Assembly (NCBI GenBank): GCA_963829505.1
Contig: CAWHIL010000001.1
Span: 310,001-374,000 of the forward strand
DNA length: 64,000 nucleotides
DNA from: Roseiarcus sp963829505
GTDB taxonomy: Bacteria; Pseudomonadota; Alphaproteobacteria; Rhizobiales; Beijerinckiaceae
Reading direction: 5' to 3'
Of this stretch, positions 33,963-42,598 are shown in pieces. The notes under the pieces were generated by a model. The model searched no databases and was not told the DNA's origin. It worked only from the letters and a program-made list of their open reading frames with translations. The stretch's first letter is position 1; the number at the start of each line of letters is the position of its first letter. A program made the position numbers and the translations under genes.

Positions 33963-35654
33963 TCAACGATTGAGCGCGCCCTGAGGCATGCTCGCGGGGG
34001 TCGGGCGCGGCGCAGCCCGTCGTCTCGGCTCGTTTCGCGCCGGCGCATCCGCACGCGCAAGAGCGGCTTCTGCTTTCTGCCGCTTCGATTGCGCGTAGAA
34101 GTGATGAAGAAGCCCAGCGCACGCCATCATCACGTAGAACAGGGTCATGTTCTCTCGTTGGGAGAGGAAGAATCGATATGCCGTAAAGGCGGCGATGGAC
34201 CCGGCCAACGCCCCACCGAACGCTCCGTTCGGGCTGGTATCGCGAAGGTAATGTCGGCCGGCAGTATAAGATGCGACGATCGCGGCGCCAAAAAAGAATA
34301 TGACCGACGGAACGCCGGTCTCGGTCACCAGCGTCAAAAGGAAACTGTCAACAGTTAATTCGCCGCTCGGCGAAGTGTAGCCGATAGCGACGCCACTCTG
34401 AAGATAGCCGTAGCCGGTAATCGGATTGGCAAAGATTTTTGGCCAAGCCATGTGCCACTGTTCCTCGCGCGCCGCATTGCTGTTCTGGGTCGAAGCTCCG
34501 CCAATGACCGAATCGTGAATCCTATGGCTCGCCACGAGCAGGGTCAAGAAACTGACGAAGGTAATCGACACGACCGCGGCGAAGACGGGAGCCGTTATGC
34601 TGCGTGGCTGGAGGTAGGCGTTTCGCACGACGAAAAGGGAGAGGAGCACGCCTGTGGCGACGATGAACGACAGCCAGCCGCCGCGCGAACCCGAAATGTA
34701 GATTCCGGCGAGGCAGGCGGATAAAATCACCCCTCCAAAGACACGATCGAATATCGATCGGCCATGAATGATATACATAAGGCCGAATGGGGTAACCATC
34801 CCGACAAATTCCGCAAAAGACAAGGACGAATTGTATAGAGATGACGCGCGATACAGTCCGTCCCGCATTTCCAGCGTTGTCGAAAGGTTTGCGAACGACA
34901 CGTTGTTTTGTTCTACATTGTCGAGCATCCACTGCGGCATCCACTCTACGTAATGCCTCAGGGTAGTTTCGGAGTCCCACAAGCCGATCAACGCCACTAC
35001 AAGAGCACAGCAACAAAGTATTCTAATGAACAATGCGACGTCCTTTTCGTTTCTCATAACATAAGTCACTGCAATGAATGGCATGTACCATTCAAGGATC
35101 ACATCGACCATCCCGGAGATCGAGTTCGAAGGCGTTATCGACGTAAAATTCGCGAGAAACACCATGCCCAGGTAGCCGCCTGCGCAAGCATAGAGCAAAC
35201 GATTGTCCCGGACGACGTCAGCAATCCGTCTCCTTGCCTCACGAGAAGTGGAATAGGCGAACCCGAACAGCAAGACGAGAACAAAAGTGACGACCCGCCT
35301 CGCCGAGATCCAAGGCAAACCAAGTATTGAGATCGTATAATAGGTTGGCAGGGTGAGGTCGACCACGGCCACGACGAAAAGGGAGTAGCGGATAAGCCGG
35401 TCGGGCGGAGGAAATCCGTCCGGCAAGACCCACAACAGGATGAGCATGAACGTGGCGATGATCGCCGCGAGCCACGTCGGCGGAAAGACGACCGCCGAAA
35501 AGCCCACGATGCACCCCATCAGAATGGCGAACACGGCCCATCCGGCGACGCCGAGCACGCTCCACATGATTCGCCGGGCGTAAGCCATCGCAAGCCGAAG
35601 TTCGCCGCGCGCGGCGACAAGCAGATGGCCAACATTCGGACGGACAAAGCTCAT
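33963..35654 (-). CDS. O-antigen polymerase/ligase-like membrane protein
   Basis: 563 aa, about 11-12 membrane segments, with a large extracytoplasmic loop around 190-370 and a basic C-terminus. The WzyC/RfaL pattern is seen in GSRGGWLSFIVATGV and the region NPITGYGYLQSGVAIGYTSPS. It would polymerise or ligate polysaccharide repeat units at the periplasmic face. Base composition is visibly lower in GC than the surroundings, especially about 34700-35150, suggesting recent acquisition. Partner flippase lies downstream. Confidence 0.75.
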   Translation of the reverse strand: MSFVRPNVGHLLVAARGELRLAMAYARRIMWSVLGVAGWAVFAILMGCIVGFSAVVFPPTWLAAIIATFMLILLWVLPDGFPPPDRLIRYSLFVVAVVDLTLPTYYTISILGLPWISARRVVTFVLVLLFGFAYSTSREARRRIADVVRDNRLLYACAGGYLGMVFLANFTSITPSNSISGMVDVILEWYMPFIAVTYVMRNEKDVALFIRILCCCALVVALIGLWDSETTLRHYVEWMPQWMLDNVEQNNVSFANLSTTLEMRDGLYRASSLYNSSLSFAEFVGMVTPFGLMYIIHGRSIFDRVFGGVILSACLAGIYISGSRGGWLSFIVATGVLLSLFVVRNAYLQPRSITAPVFAAVVSITFVSFLTLLVASHRIHDSVIGGASTQNSNAAREEQWHMAWPKIFANPITGYGYLQSGVAIGYTSPSGELTVDSFLLTLVTETGVPSVIFFFGAAIVASYTAGRHYLRDTSPNGAFGGALAGSIAAFTAYRFFLSQRENMTLFYVMMACAGLLHHFYAQSKRQKAEAALARADAPARNEPRRRAAPRPTPASMPQGALNR

Positions 35655-35819
35655 GAGCCGCAGGTCCCTGCTTCTTGCCGCCGCGCGCCGCAGCGATCCC
35701 GAACAAGGGACCCGGCGCTCAATCGATCCTATCAGACTTCCGTCTTAAAGAGCGCGCAACGCCCATGCCTTGGGCGCCCTTGGTAGCCTGCAGGGCGCAT
35801 CAGGCTCAAGCCCCGGCGC

Positions 35820-37061
35820 TTGACCCGGGGCGTCTCGGACGCGGGCCTTTCCCCTTTGGGGCTCGCCTTGACACGTAAGCTTCGCCTCCCGTATCCGGGC
35901 GGCCCCCGCCGGTGGGTCCTTGGGCGCTTGAGACAGATCAAGGTGCACTCAGACGCAACGTCCGCGAAACCGCCGCCGAGCCTTTCGGTGATCGTTCCGA
36001 CGTACCTGGAGAAGGCCAACGTTCCGGTGCTGTTCGAGCGCATCAAGACAGCGCTAGACGGCCTGCCGTGGGAAATGATCGTGGTCGACGACGATTCCCC
36101 CGACGGCACGTCCGACGTCGCCTTGGCGATCGCCGTCGCCGACCGCCGGATGCGGTGCCTGAGACGGGTCAATCGCACCGGCCTCGCCGGAGCGGTGATC
36201 GAGGGCTGGATGGCCTCGAGCGCCGACTTCGTCGCGGTCATCGACGGCGACCTCCAGCATGACGAGACAATCCTGCCCGGGATGTACGGTCTCATCGCGG
36301 CCGGCACCGGCAATATCGCCATTGGAACCCGCGTCCGCGACAGCGCCGAGGGCGGCCTCTCCCCCGCCCGGCAGAAGCTCAGCGATCTCGGCAAGTGGGT
36401 CTTCACCCGGATAGCCGGAACGCCGGTCGCCGATCCGATGAGCGGCTTCTTCATGATCCGGCGGGACATTGTGTCGGGGCTGGCTCCGCGTCTCTCGCCG
36501 GATGGGTTCAAGATCCTGGTCGATGTGATCCTGTCGGCCGGGAGAGGGCTCAGCATCGTCGAGGTCCCCTACCGATTCGGCAAACGGACGGCCGGCGAAT
36601 CGAAGCTGACCCCGCTTGTCGGGCTCGACTTCCTCGGTCTCGTCGTCCATCACGCGAGCGGCGGCGTCCTGCCGGTCCGCTTCGTCCTCTTCGCCCTGAT
36701 CGGGCTCGTCGGCCTCGTCGTCCACATGATCGTGCTCTGGATCGCCCTCGCCGCATTCGGCCCCGGCGCGTTCCGCATGGGCCAGCTCGCCGCAACGATC
36801 GTGGCGATGGGCAGCAACTTCCTCCTCAACAACGAGATCACCTACCGCACCCAGCGTTACGCCGGTCTCGGCCTGTTCGGCGGCTTTGCGTTCTTCGCGG
36901 CCGCCTGCGGGGTCGGCGCCTTCGCCAACCTCGACATCGCCTCCCTCCTCTTTCGGTCGAACCAGACCTGGTGGCTCTCAGGGCTGTCGGGCGCGCTGCT
37001 TAGCCTCGTGTGGAACTACGCCGTCAGCACGAACCTCGTCTGGCGTCCGCGCCGGCGCTGA
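35820..37061 (+). CDS. DPM1-like glycosyltransferase fused to GtrA domain
   Basis: Up to 413 aa. GT2 domain: SVIVPTYLEKANVPVLFERI, VVDDDSPDGTSDVA and the catalytic-metal region VIDGDLQHDE. From about 285 a four-helix GtrA-like membrane domain follows (RFVLFALIGLVGLVVHMIVL, NFLLNNEITYRTQRY). Such fusions make dolichyl/undecaprenyl-phosphate sugars and flip or anchor them. The true start may be the GTG at 35943 rather than the ATG at 35820: the first ~40 codons look non-coding, and TTGACA at 35868-35873 could be a -35 between them. Confidence 0.82.
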   Translation: MTRGVSDAGLSPLGLALTRKLRLPYPGGPRRWVLGRLRQIKVHSDATSAKPPPSLSVIVPTYLEKANVPVLFERIKTALDGLPWEMIVVDDDSPDGTSDVALAIAVADRRMRCLRRVNRTGLAGAVIEGWMASSADFVAVIDGDLQHDETILPGMYGLIAAGTGNIAIGTRVRDSAEGGLSPARQKLSDLGKWVFTRIAGTPVADPMSGFFMIRRDIVSGLAPRLSPDGFKILVDVILSAGRGLSIVEVPYRFGKRTAGESKLTPLVGLDFLGLVVHHASGGVLPVRFVLFALIGLVGLVVHMIVLWIALAAFGPGAFRMGQLAATIVAMGSNFLLNNEITYRTQRYAGLGLFGGFAFFAAACGVGAFANLDIASLLFRSNQTWWLSGLSGALLSLVWNYAVSTNLVWRPRRR

Positions 37062-37101
37062 CCGACGCACGCTGAAATCGCGCCGGTCGCGTCAGCGCCC
37101 G

Positions 37102-37935
37102 TCAGCCGCCAGCCTCGCCGCGCGACTGGGCCTGCCCCTTGCGCAGCGCGGCGACGAACTCGTCGAGCGTCTTCATGTCCATGTCCGAGACCGCAACATA
37201 GGCGAAGTTCGCGTCGCTCCAGCGCGCCACGTGATAGCCGTCGGTGGTGACGACTCCTTCAGGCGCGCGCGCTCCCCGCGCGTCGAGCGGCAGTTCGGTC
37301 ACGGCGACGACGTGCTCGTTGTGGCGATAGACGAGCGTCGGGACGGGAACCCGGTCGATCACCGAGACGCGGCCGCCCGCGAGCGGAAAGCCCTGCGAAG
37401 CGAGATCGACGATATCGGCGCCGACGGTCGTGCGCCCGGCGAGCCACGGTTTCACCGTATGACGGTCGGACGAGGCGACGTCGAACGGCGCGCCGGCGAT
37501 TGCCGCGCGGGAAAAGTCCGAGACGAGGCCGTCCGCAACGCCTTGCGAGGCGTCCGGCAGGCGAAGCGACGTGAGCCCCGCGCCGGCGGCGAAGCCGAGA
37601 ACCGCGAACGAGGCCGCGACCGGCAGCCACGCGGAAATGCGCGAGGGCCGCGCCCTGTGCGGAAAGGCGACGACGTTTGTCGGCGCCTGCGCCGGCTCCT
37701 CCTGCGCCGCCGCCCCGGCGAGCGCCCGCACTTTCTCGACGAGCGCCATCGGCGCCGTCTCGCGCGGCGCGGCCCGGCGCACGGCATCGCGAACGCCTTT
37801 AAGCCGCCCGTACTCGGCCGCAAGCCCCGGGTCGGCGGCGAGGTCGCGCGCGAGCGCGAGCGCCTCGTCGGGCCCAAGTTCGCCATCGAGGGCGGCGTTC
37901 AGCCGGAGGCTTTTGCGGTCGGCGGCGTCGCTCAT
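37102..37935 (-). CDS. Membrane anti-sigma factor
   Basis: 277 aa from the ATG at 37935, which overlaps the sigma factor stop (ATGA). The N-terminal ~80 residues (LRLNAALDGELGPDEALALA) resemble the anti-sigma cytoplasmic domain; one TM spans about 103-123 (LPVAASFAVLGFAAGAGL) and a periplasmic part follows. The zinc-type HxxxCxxC motif is absent. It should hold the adjacent ECF sigma at the membrane until a signal releases it. Confidence 0.82.
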   Translation of the reverse strand: MSDAADRKSLRLNAALDGELGPDEALALARDLAADPGLAAEYGRLKGVRDAVRRAAPRETAPMALVEKVRALAGAAAQEEPAQAPTNVVAFPHRARPSRISAWLPVAASFAVLGFAAGAGLTSLRLPDASQGVADGLVSDFSRAAIAGAPFDVASSDRHTVKPWLAGRTTVGADIVDLASQGFPLAGGRVSVIDRVPVPTLVYRHNEHVVAVTELPLDARGARAPEGVVTTDGYHVARWSDANFAYVAVSDMDMKTLDEFVAALRKGQAQSRGEAGG

Positions 37936-38468
37936 TGTGTGCTTCTCACGATCCTGGCGAGCGCGGCGCGGCCGCGCGCGATGCGCGACATGACGGTCCC
38001 CATCGGCAGGCCGGCTGCTTCCGCGATGTCGCGATACGAGAGGCCGTTGACGTCGCGCATGACGAGAATTTCGAGGAGCGGCGGCGGCAGCGCCGCCATC
38101 GCCGTCCTCAGCCGCGCACTGTCCTCGAGCGCGATCAGCTCCGCCTCGGGATTGGAGCTTTCCGCCGCATCGGGGGCCATGATCGCGTCGAGGTCGTCGA
38201 GATCGCCGGCGAAGGCGAGGTCCTTGCGGCGGTTGCGCGCCATGAAAGTGATCGCCGCGTTGCGGACGATTGCCAGGAACCACGGCTTCGGCCGTTCGAC
38301 TGTCGTCGTCTCGAGGGCTTTGAGCGCGCGCATCGCCGCCTCCTGCACGATGTCTTCCGCGTCGTCGGCGTCGCGGCAGAGCCATTTCGCCAGCGAATAG
38401 GCGTCGTCGAGCAGCGGGGGCACGATCGCGCCAAAACGCTCGGCCGCGATCGAAGCGGCCGCCGTCAT
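37932..38468 (-). CDS. ECF-type RNA polymerase sigma factor
   Basis: 178 aa. Region 2 (DAYSLAKWLCRDADDAEDIVQEAAMRALKAL, here in parts) and region 4 (LPPPLLEILVMRDVNGLSYRDIAEAAGLPMGTVMSRIARGRA, in parts) with a typical helix-turn-helix. It lies in the order metallophosphatase, cytochrome c, sigma, anti-sigma. The target promoters are unknown; an envelope or redox stress signal is plausible. Confidence 0.88.
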   Translation of the reverse strand: MTAAASIAAERFGAIVPPLLDDAYSLAKWLCRDADDAEDIVQEAAMRALKALETTTVERPKPWFLAIVRNAAITFMARNRRKDLAFAGDLDDLDAIMAPDAAESSNPEAELIALEDSARLRTAMAALPPPLLEILVMRDVNGLSYRDIAEAAGLPMGTVMSRIARGRAALARIVRSTQ

Positions 38469-38481
38469 GCCTCGCCCGGGC

Positions 38482-38850
38482 TTACTTCGCCCGCTCCCTC
38501 AAGAATGCGATCACGTCGGCCCGGTCCTGCGCGCTGTCGAGGTGGAAGAACATCTTCACGCCCGGAACGAAGCCTTGCGGATTGGTCAGCCACTTGTCGA
38601 GCGTCTCCTCGTTCCAGACGATATTCGCGCTTTTGAGCGCGTCCGAATAGTCGTAGTCCGGAAGCGAGCCGGCCTTGCGGCCAAACACGCCGCGATGGCG
38701 CGGGCCGACGTCGTTCTCGTCGATCGAATGGCAGTCGGTGCAGGCCTGGTAGATCTGCTCGCCCCGACCCGCGTCGCCGACCGGCGCGTCGGCGGCGGGA
38801 GCCGGCGCGCCGGCGAGGACCCCCGCCGCCAACACAATCGCAAGTCGCAT
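38482..38850 (-). CDS. c-type cytochrome, small class I
   Basis: 122 aa from the ATG at 38850. Signal peptide at about 1-20 (LAIVLAAGVLAGAPAPAADA), haem-binding motif CTDCH at about 37-41, and a distal Met candidate in VPGVKMFF. Like mitochondrial cytochrome c in outline (GPRHRGVFGRKAGSLPDYDY). A periplasmic electron carrier. It sits 13 bp upstream of the sigma gene and 11 bp downstream of the metallophosphatase, so one transcript is likely. Confidence 0.9.
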   Translation of the reverse strand: MRLAIVLAAGVLAGAPAPAADAPVGDAGRGEQIYQACTDCHSIDENDVGPRHRGVFGRKAGSLPDYDYSDALKSANIVWNEETLDKWLTNPQGFVPGVKMFFHLDSAQDRADVIAFLRERAK

Positions 38851-38861
38851 GACCGCTTCCC

Positions 38862-39803
38862 TCAGCTCAGATCGGCGTCGGTGACGGCGAGGCTCGTCGT
38901 CATCGGCACATAGGCGACCTCCCGCACGCCGAGCCATTTGCTCAATTCGCCGGCCGGGACGACCTTCGGCCCCGCCGAGGGCGCCGTTCCGGGCGCCGGC
39001 TGCGGGAAGGCGCTCGAACGGGCGGTATGGAAGGTCACATTGCCCTCGACCTTCTGCATGAGCTGGTGAATGTGGCCGTTCAGCACCGTCACCGACCCAA
39101 ACCGCGCCAGAAGCGCCAGCGCCTGAGCGGAATCCTCGGTCCCCCAGCCCCATTCTGGGGCGATCATCCATAGGGGGATGTGGCAGAAGACGACGATCGG
39201 GGTCGAATTGGTCCGCTGCTTGAGGTCCTCGGCGAGCCAGGCGAGCTGCTCGGGCCCGAGCGAGCCGAGGCCGTTCGTCTTGAGATCGACGACATTGTTC
39301 AAGGACACGAAATGCACGCCCGCGTGGTCGAAGGAATACCAGGCGCCGCCCGCGCCCTTGCCGAAGCGCTCGAACCAGGCGTCCCGGGTCTTGGCGTCGG
39401 TGATATCGTGCTCGCCCGGCGCGTAATGGACGTCGAGCTTGGCGCGCTTGATCATTTCGAGCGCGTCGTCGAACTCGGCCGGCCTTGCGGTATGGGTGAC
39501 GTCGCCCGTCTGGACGATGAAGGCCGGCGACCCCGGCATGGCGAGAACCTTGTCGATCGCGGCGTCGAACGTCGCGCGCGCATCCGGGTTGGCGGGCTTG
39601 GCGAAGCCGATGTGGCTGTCGGACAATTGCACGAAGGAGAAGCCGCCCTCCGCCGCCCGCACCGAGCCGATCAGGCTCGACGCCGGCACGCCTCCCGCAA
39701 CCGTCCAGACGACCCCGGTTCCCGCCCAGATCATGCATTCGAGCATCTGCCGGCGGTCGAGCCCGCCGTCGTCCTTCCGCGTCGCCATTGTCTCGTCCCT
39801 CAT
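38862..39803 (-). CDS. Exported metallophosphatase (calcineurin-like)
   Basis: 313 aa. The N-terminus DRRQMLECMIWAGTG has a twin-arginine-like pattern without a strict RR-x-FLK, followed by a hydrophobic stretch to about 50. Metal-ligand motifs of the family are present: DSHIG, GDVTHT, GEHD (GNHD variant), CHIPLW and NGHIHQ. A dinuclear metal phosphoesterase, substrate unknown. First gene of the four-gene operon with cytochrome c, sigma and anti-sigma. Confidence 0.85.
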   Translation of the reverse strand: MRDETMATRKDDGGLDRRQMLECMIWAGTGVVWTVAGGVPASSLIGSVRAAEGGFSFVQLSDSHIGFAKPANPDARATFDAAIDKVLAMPGSPAFIVQTGDVTHTARPAEFDDALEMIKRAKLDVHYAPGEHDITDAKTRDAWFERFGKGAGGAWYSFDHAGVHFVSLNNVVDLKTNGLGSLGPEQLAWLAEDLKQRTNSTPIVVFCHIPLWMIAPEWGWGTEDSAQALALLARFGSVTVLNGHIHQLMQKVEGNVTFHTARSSAFPQPAPGTAPSAGPKVVPAGELSKWLGVREVAYVPMTTSLAVTDADLS

Positions 39804-39965
39804 GGATGAAAGCGCGAAATGCGCCGGACATGAGAGGAGACTCGGGCGGGGTTCGGTTTATTCCCGGAGGGGGGCGATTTTCTTAGAAGCCTCGTCCGCC
39901 GCGCCTGACAAGGGGCAGGACCGCGCCGGACATTTGGGCTAACATGGCGACGCCGATAGGGACGC

Positions 39966-40358
39966 ATGGGTGAGACCCGAAAGCTGGCGGCGATTCTGGT
40001 CGCGGACGTTGTCGGATTCAGCTGGCTGACCGGCGCCGACGAGGATCGTACGCTTGCGCGCCTTCGCGCTTTGCACAGTGATCTTATTGACCCCGCCATC
40101 GCCGCTCATCATGGCCGCGTCGTCAAACGCACCGGCGACGGCGCGACCGTCGAGTTTCGCAGCGTCGTCGACGCGGTGCGCTGCGCAATCGAGATCCGGA
40201 GCGCGATGGTCGACCGCAACGCCGGCGTGCTGGACGACCGACGGATCGAGTTCCGCATCGGCGTCCATCTGGGCGACGTGGTCGAGGAGAGCGACGGCGA
40301 CCTGATGGGCGACGGCGTCAATATCGCCGCTCTGGTCGCGAAACGCCTTTTGTGCTGA
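39966..40358 (+). pseudogene. Class III adenylate/guanylate cyclase domain, 3-prime truncated
   Basis: 130 aa. The catalytic domain N-terminal half is clear: RKLAAILVADVVGFSWLTG (first metal Asp), HGRVVKRTGDGATVEFRS (second Asp region) and RIGVHLGDVVEE. After DGVNIAA the similarity stops abruptly and a stop follows eight codons later. Family proteins continue for 60 more residues of cyclase plus a long C-terminal region. I tested the other two frames downstream and they do not resume the domain, so this looks like a decayed remnant next to a palindromic repeat rather than a one-base error. Probably inactive. Confidence 0.7.
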
Positions 40359-40430
40359 GGCCTTCGAAGAACGGGACAGGATCGTGGCCGCCGTAACTGC
40401 CAGGCCATAGGCCCCAACTATCCTCATCGC

Positions 40431-40592
40431 GAGCGAAGCGCGGCGCGTCATCGCGAGCGTGAGCGAAGCGATCCAGCGACCAACCGCGCCAGGCTTCGGG
40501 ACGTTCCGCGCATGAATCCACGAGTTATCGTTAGCGGTTGGTGTGTTTGGATCGCCACGTCGCTTGGCTCCTCGCGAAGACGGAGTCGACAC
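40431..40592. repeat. REP-like palindromic element
   Basis: Between the truncated cyclase and thyA. CATCGCGAGCGAAGCG and GTCATCGCGAGCGTGAGCGAAG at 40431-40470 are answered by ATCGCCACGTCGCTTGGCTC then CTCGCGAAGAC at 40550-40580 in inverted orientation. It resembles the element at 28201-28303. It may also mark the breakpoint that truncated the cyclase. Confidence 0.5.
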
Positions 40593-40594
40593 GA

Positions 40595-41497
40595 CTAAAC
40601 CGCGATGTCCGCCTTGATCGCGGCGTGCGGGTCGTAGCCTGAGACCTCGAAGTCGGAAATCCTGTAGCCGTCGATGCTGTCGGGCTTGCGCAGGAGGCGC
40701 ATCTTCGGGAACGGGCGGGGGTCGCGGGCGATCTGCTCGCGGGCCTGGTCGAGATGGTTGAGATAGAGGTGAACGTCGCCGCCGACCCAGACGAATTCGC
40801 CGAGCGCCAGATCGGCCTGTTGCGCCAGCATCATCTGCAGCGCGGAGGCGCCGGCGAAATTGAACGGCGCGCCGAGCAGGAGGTCGCACGACCGCTGATA
40901 GAGAAGACAGTTCAGCCGGCCGCCGCTCGCGACATGATACTGGTAGACCATGTGGCACGGCGGCAGCGCCATCGCCGAGATCTCGGGCGGGTTCCAGGCG
41001 TGAAACAGCATCCGCCGGCTGGCGGGTTCGGTCCTGAGCATTCGCACGACCCCGGCGATCTGGTCGTGCTCGCGGCCGTCGGCGCCGAGCCAGCGGCGCC
41101 ATTGCTTGCCGTACACCGGGCCGAGATCGCCCCATTTCGCGGCGAATGCGTCGTCGTCGAGAATGCGCCGCTCGAACGCGTCCTGGCTGATCGTCTCGCC
41201 CGTCTCGCGCCGGTATCTGGCGAGCGGCCAGTCGGTCCAGACGCGCACGTTCTCCTTGAGGAGCGCCCGCAGGCTCGTGTCGCCGGTCAGGAACCAGAGC
41301 ATCTCCTTGATCGCGGTCTTCCAGTAGACCCGCTTCGTCGTCAGGATCGGAACCGATCCGTCGGAGAGGTCGAAGCGGATCATCGCGCCGAACAGCGAGC
41401 GCGTGCCGACGCCAGTCCGGTCGATGCGCTCGTCGCCGCGCGCGAGCGCCTCGGCGAGCAGGTCGAGATATTGGTGCTCAGGCAGCCGCGCCGCCAT
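40595..41497 (-). CDS. thyA: Thymidylate synthase
   Basis: 300 aa; family members are about 264, so this form carries an insertion of about 35 residues around 100-150. The catalytic cysteine is in LPPCHMVYQ, and QRSCDLLLGAPFN and DVHLYLNHLDQ form the dUMP/folate sites. It methylates dUMP to dTMP with methylene-tetrahydrofolate. The N-terminus EHQYLDLLAEALARGDERID, then RTGVGTRS, is typical. Minus strand, no folA neighbour visible. Confidence 0.97.
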   Translation of the reverse strand: MAARLPEHQYLDLLAEALARGDERIDRTGVGTRSLFGAMIRFDLSDGSVPILTTKRVYWKTAIKEMLWFLTGDTSLRALLKENVRVWTDWPLARYRRETGETISQDAFERRILDDDAFAAKWGDLGPVYGKQWRRWLGADGREHDQIAGVVRMLRTEPASRRMLFHAWNPPEISAMALPPCHMVYQYHVASGGRLNCLLYQRSCDLLLGAPFNFAGASALQMMLAQQADLALGEFVWVGGDVHLYLNHLDQAREQIARDPRPFPKMRLLRKPDSIDGYRISDFEVSGYDPHAAIKADIAV

Positions 41498-41577
41498 CGG
41501 TTACGCTCTTGGGTTCGAACACCCGCAAGGCTTAGCTGATTCTGCCGGCGTCAGTCACGACCGACAGGGGGAGCAAC

Positions 41578-41838
41578 TCAGTGCAGGCTGACCGTCTCCA
41601 GTTCGTGCTCCCACGCGTTGGCGATCGCCGCGTCGCGCGAGTCGGTCAGCATGATCGGCGAACCGTCGGCGCCGAGAAGGGCGAAGAGCTTCATCCCCGG
41701 ACGCAGCGACGGCGCCTGAGGGAAGATGCGCTGAACGTCCTCCGAATTGATCGGCTTGATGTAGGCGAGCGCGCCCTCGCCGAAATGGGCGAGGTCCTGC
41801 ATCGTCAGGTCGATGGTCTTGGCGTCTGCGTCGCCCAT
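41578..41838 (-). CDS. DUF1150 family protein
   Basis: 86 aa with the conserved core FGEGALAYIKPINSEDVQRI and LFALLGADGSPIMLTDSRDA. Small cytoplasmic protein of unknown function found in alphaproteobacteria, usually beside a small heat-shock gene as here (hsp20 51 bp upstream). The association suggests a role in the heat response, but there is no direct evidence. Confidence 0.88.
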   Translation of the reverse strand: MGDADAKTIDLTMQDLAHFGEGALAYIKPINSEDVQRIFPQAPSLRPGMKLFALLGADGSPIMLTDSRDAAIANAWEHELETVSLH

Positions 41839-41888
41839 GATTCTTGTCCCTTCTCATGCGGCCCCGCGCCCCTGCGGGGGCGGCGACC

Positions 41889-42317
41889 TCAGTCGCGCGC
41901 CGAAATCTGGATCTTGCGCACGATCCGCTCGGGCTGCGGCCGAACGAGATCGATCGACAGCAACCCTTGCGCGAGGTCGGCGCCGAGCACCTGCATGCCC
42001 TCGGCGAGCAGGAAGCTCCGCTGAAACTGCCGCGCGGCGATGCCGCGGTGGAGATACTCCCGATCCTTGTCGTCCTGCTGCCGGCCGCGGATGACGAGCT
42101 GGTTTTCTTCCACCAGAACCTCGACCTGATCGCGCGCGAAGCCCGCGACCGCGAGCGTGATGCGCAGCTTCTCGGGATCGGCCGCCGTCGCCGGGAGGCG
42201 TTCGATATTGTACGGGGGATACCCGTCGGTCGCCGACTTCGACACCTTGTCGAGCGCCCGCTCGATCTCGTCGAAGCCGAGCAGGAACGGGGAGTTCAAC
42301 GCCGTCACACGCACCAT
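41889..42317 (-). CDS. Small heat-shock protein Hsp20 (IbpA-like)
   Basis: 142 aa. The alpha-crystallin domain lies at about 35-125 (YPPYNIERLPATAADPEKLR; YLHRGIAARQFQRSFLLAEG) with the C-terminal strand LLSIDLVRPQPERIV, where the usual I-x-I motif is loosely kept. It is an ATP-independent holdase for unfolding proteins. A sigma-32-like promoter at 42452-42479 and a hairpin just before the start codon suggest heat control at both levels. Confidence 0.92.
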   Translation of the reverse strand: MVRVTALNSPFLLGFDEIERALDKVSKSATDGYPPYNIERLPATAADPEKLRITLAVAGFARDQVEVLVEENQLVIRGRQQDDKDREYLHRGIAARQFQRSFLLAEGMQVLGADLAQGLLSIDLVRPQPERIVRKIQISARD

Positions 42318-42318
42318 C

Positions 42319-42337
42319 GAAGCCCCCGAGGCGCTTC
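42319..42337 (-). promoter_or_regulatory. Hairpin covering the hsp20 ribosome binding site
   Basis: On the minus strand GAAGC, GCCTCGGGG, GCTTC folds into a short stem two bases before the ATG, enclosing the G-run that serves as ribosome binding site. A weak, start-proximal hairpin on a heat-shock leader fits an RNA thermometer, but it does not show the conserved ROSE sequence. Confidence 0.35.
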
Positions 42338-42451
42338 ACGGGACCCGTCCAAGCCTTCGAGGAAGCGCTTGCGGGGCCACGTTCCCAATTCATCAAAGAG
42401 CGGGTCGGCGGCTCCCGAAACGCAACGCGGAGAACCGCCTCCCGGACTGAG

Positions 42452-42479
42452 ATATGGGTCGGGAGCGCGATCGTTCAAG
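42452..42479 (-). promoter_or_regulatory. Sigma-32 (RpoH)-like promoter of hsp20
   Basis: Reading the minus strand, CTTGAA (-35, 42479-42474) is followed after 15 bases by CCCATAT (-10, 42458-42452), close to the heat-shock consensus CTTGAA / CCCCATNT. This gives a leader of about 130 nt before the hsp20 start. Confidence 0.6.
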
Positions 42480-42598
42480 CTGGCCGCAAGGCGCATTGGC
42501 CGAAACGGCTTCCAGGATGCGAAACCCCGGCGGCGCGACTGGAACGCCCTCTCAGCGGAATAAAGCTGTTTCACGTGAGACACTTAGATTATGATTTT

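Noticed and set aside
39966..40600. Adenylate cyclase as a sixth one-base frameshift
   Set aside because: The downstream sequence was read in all three frames and does not resume the cyclase domain, so a deletion is more likely.
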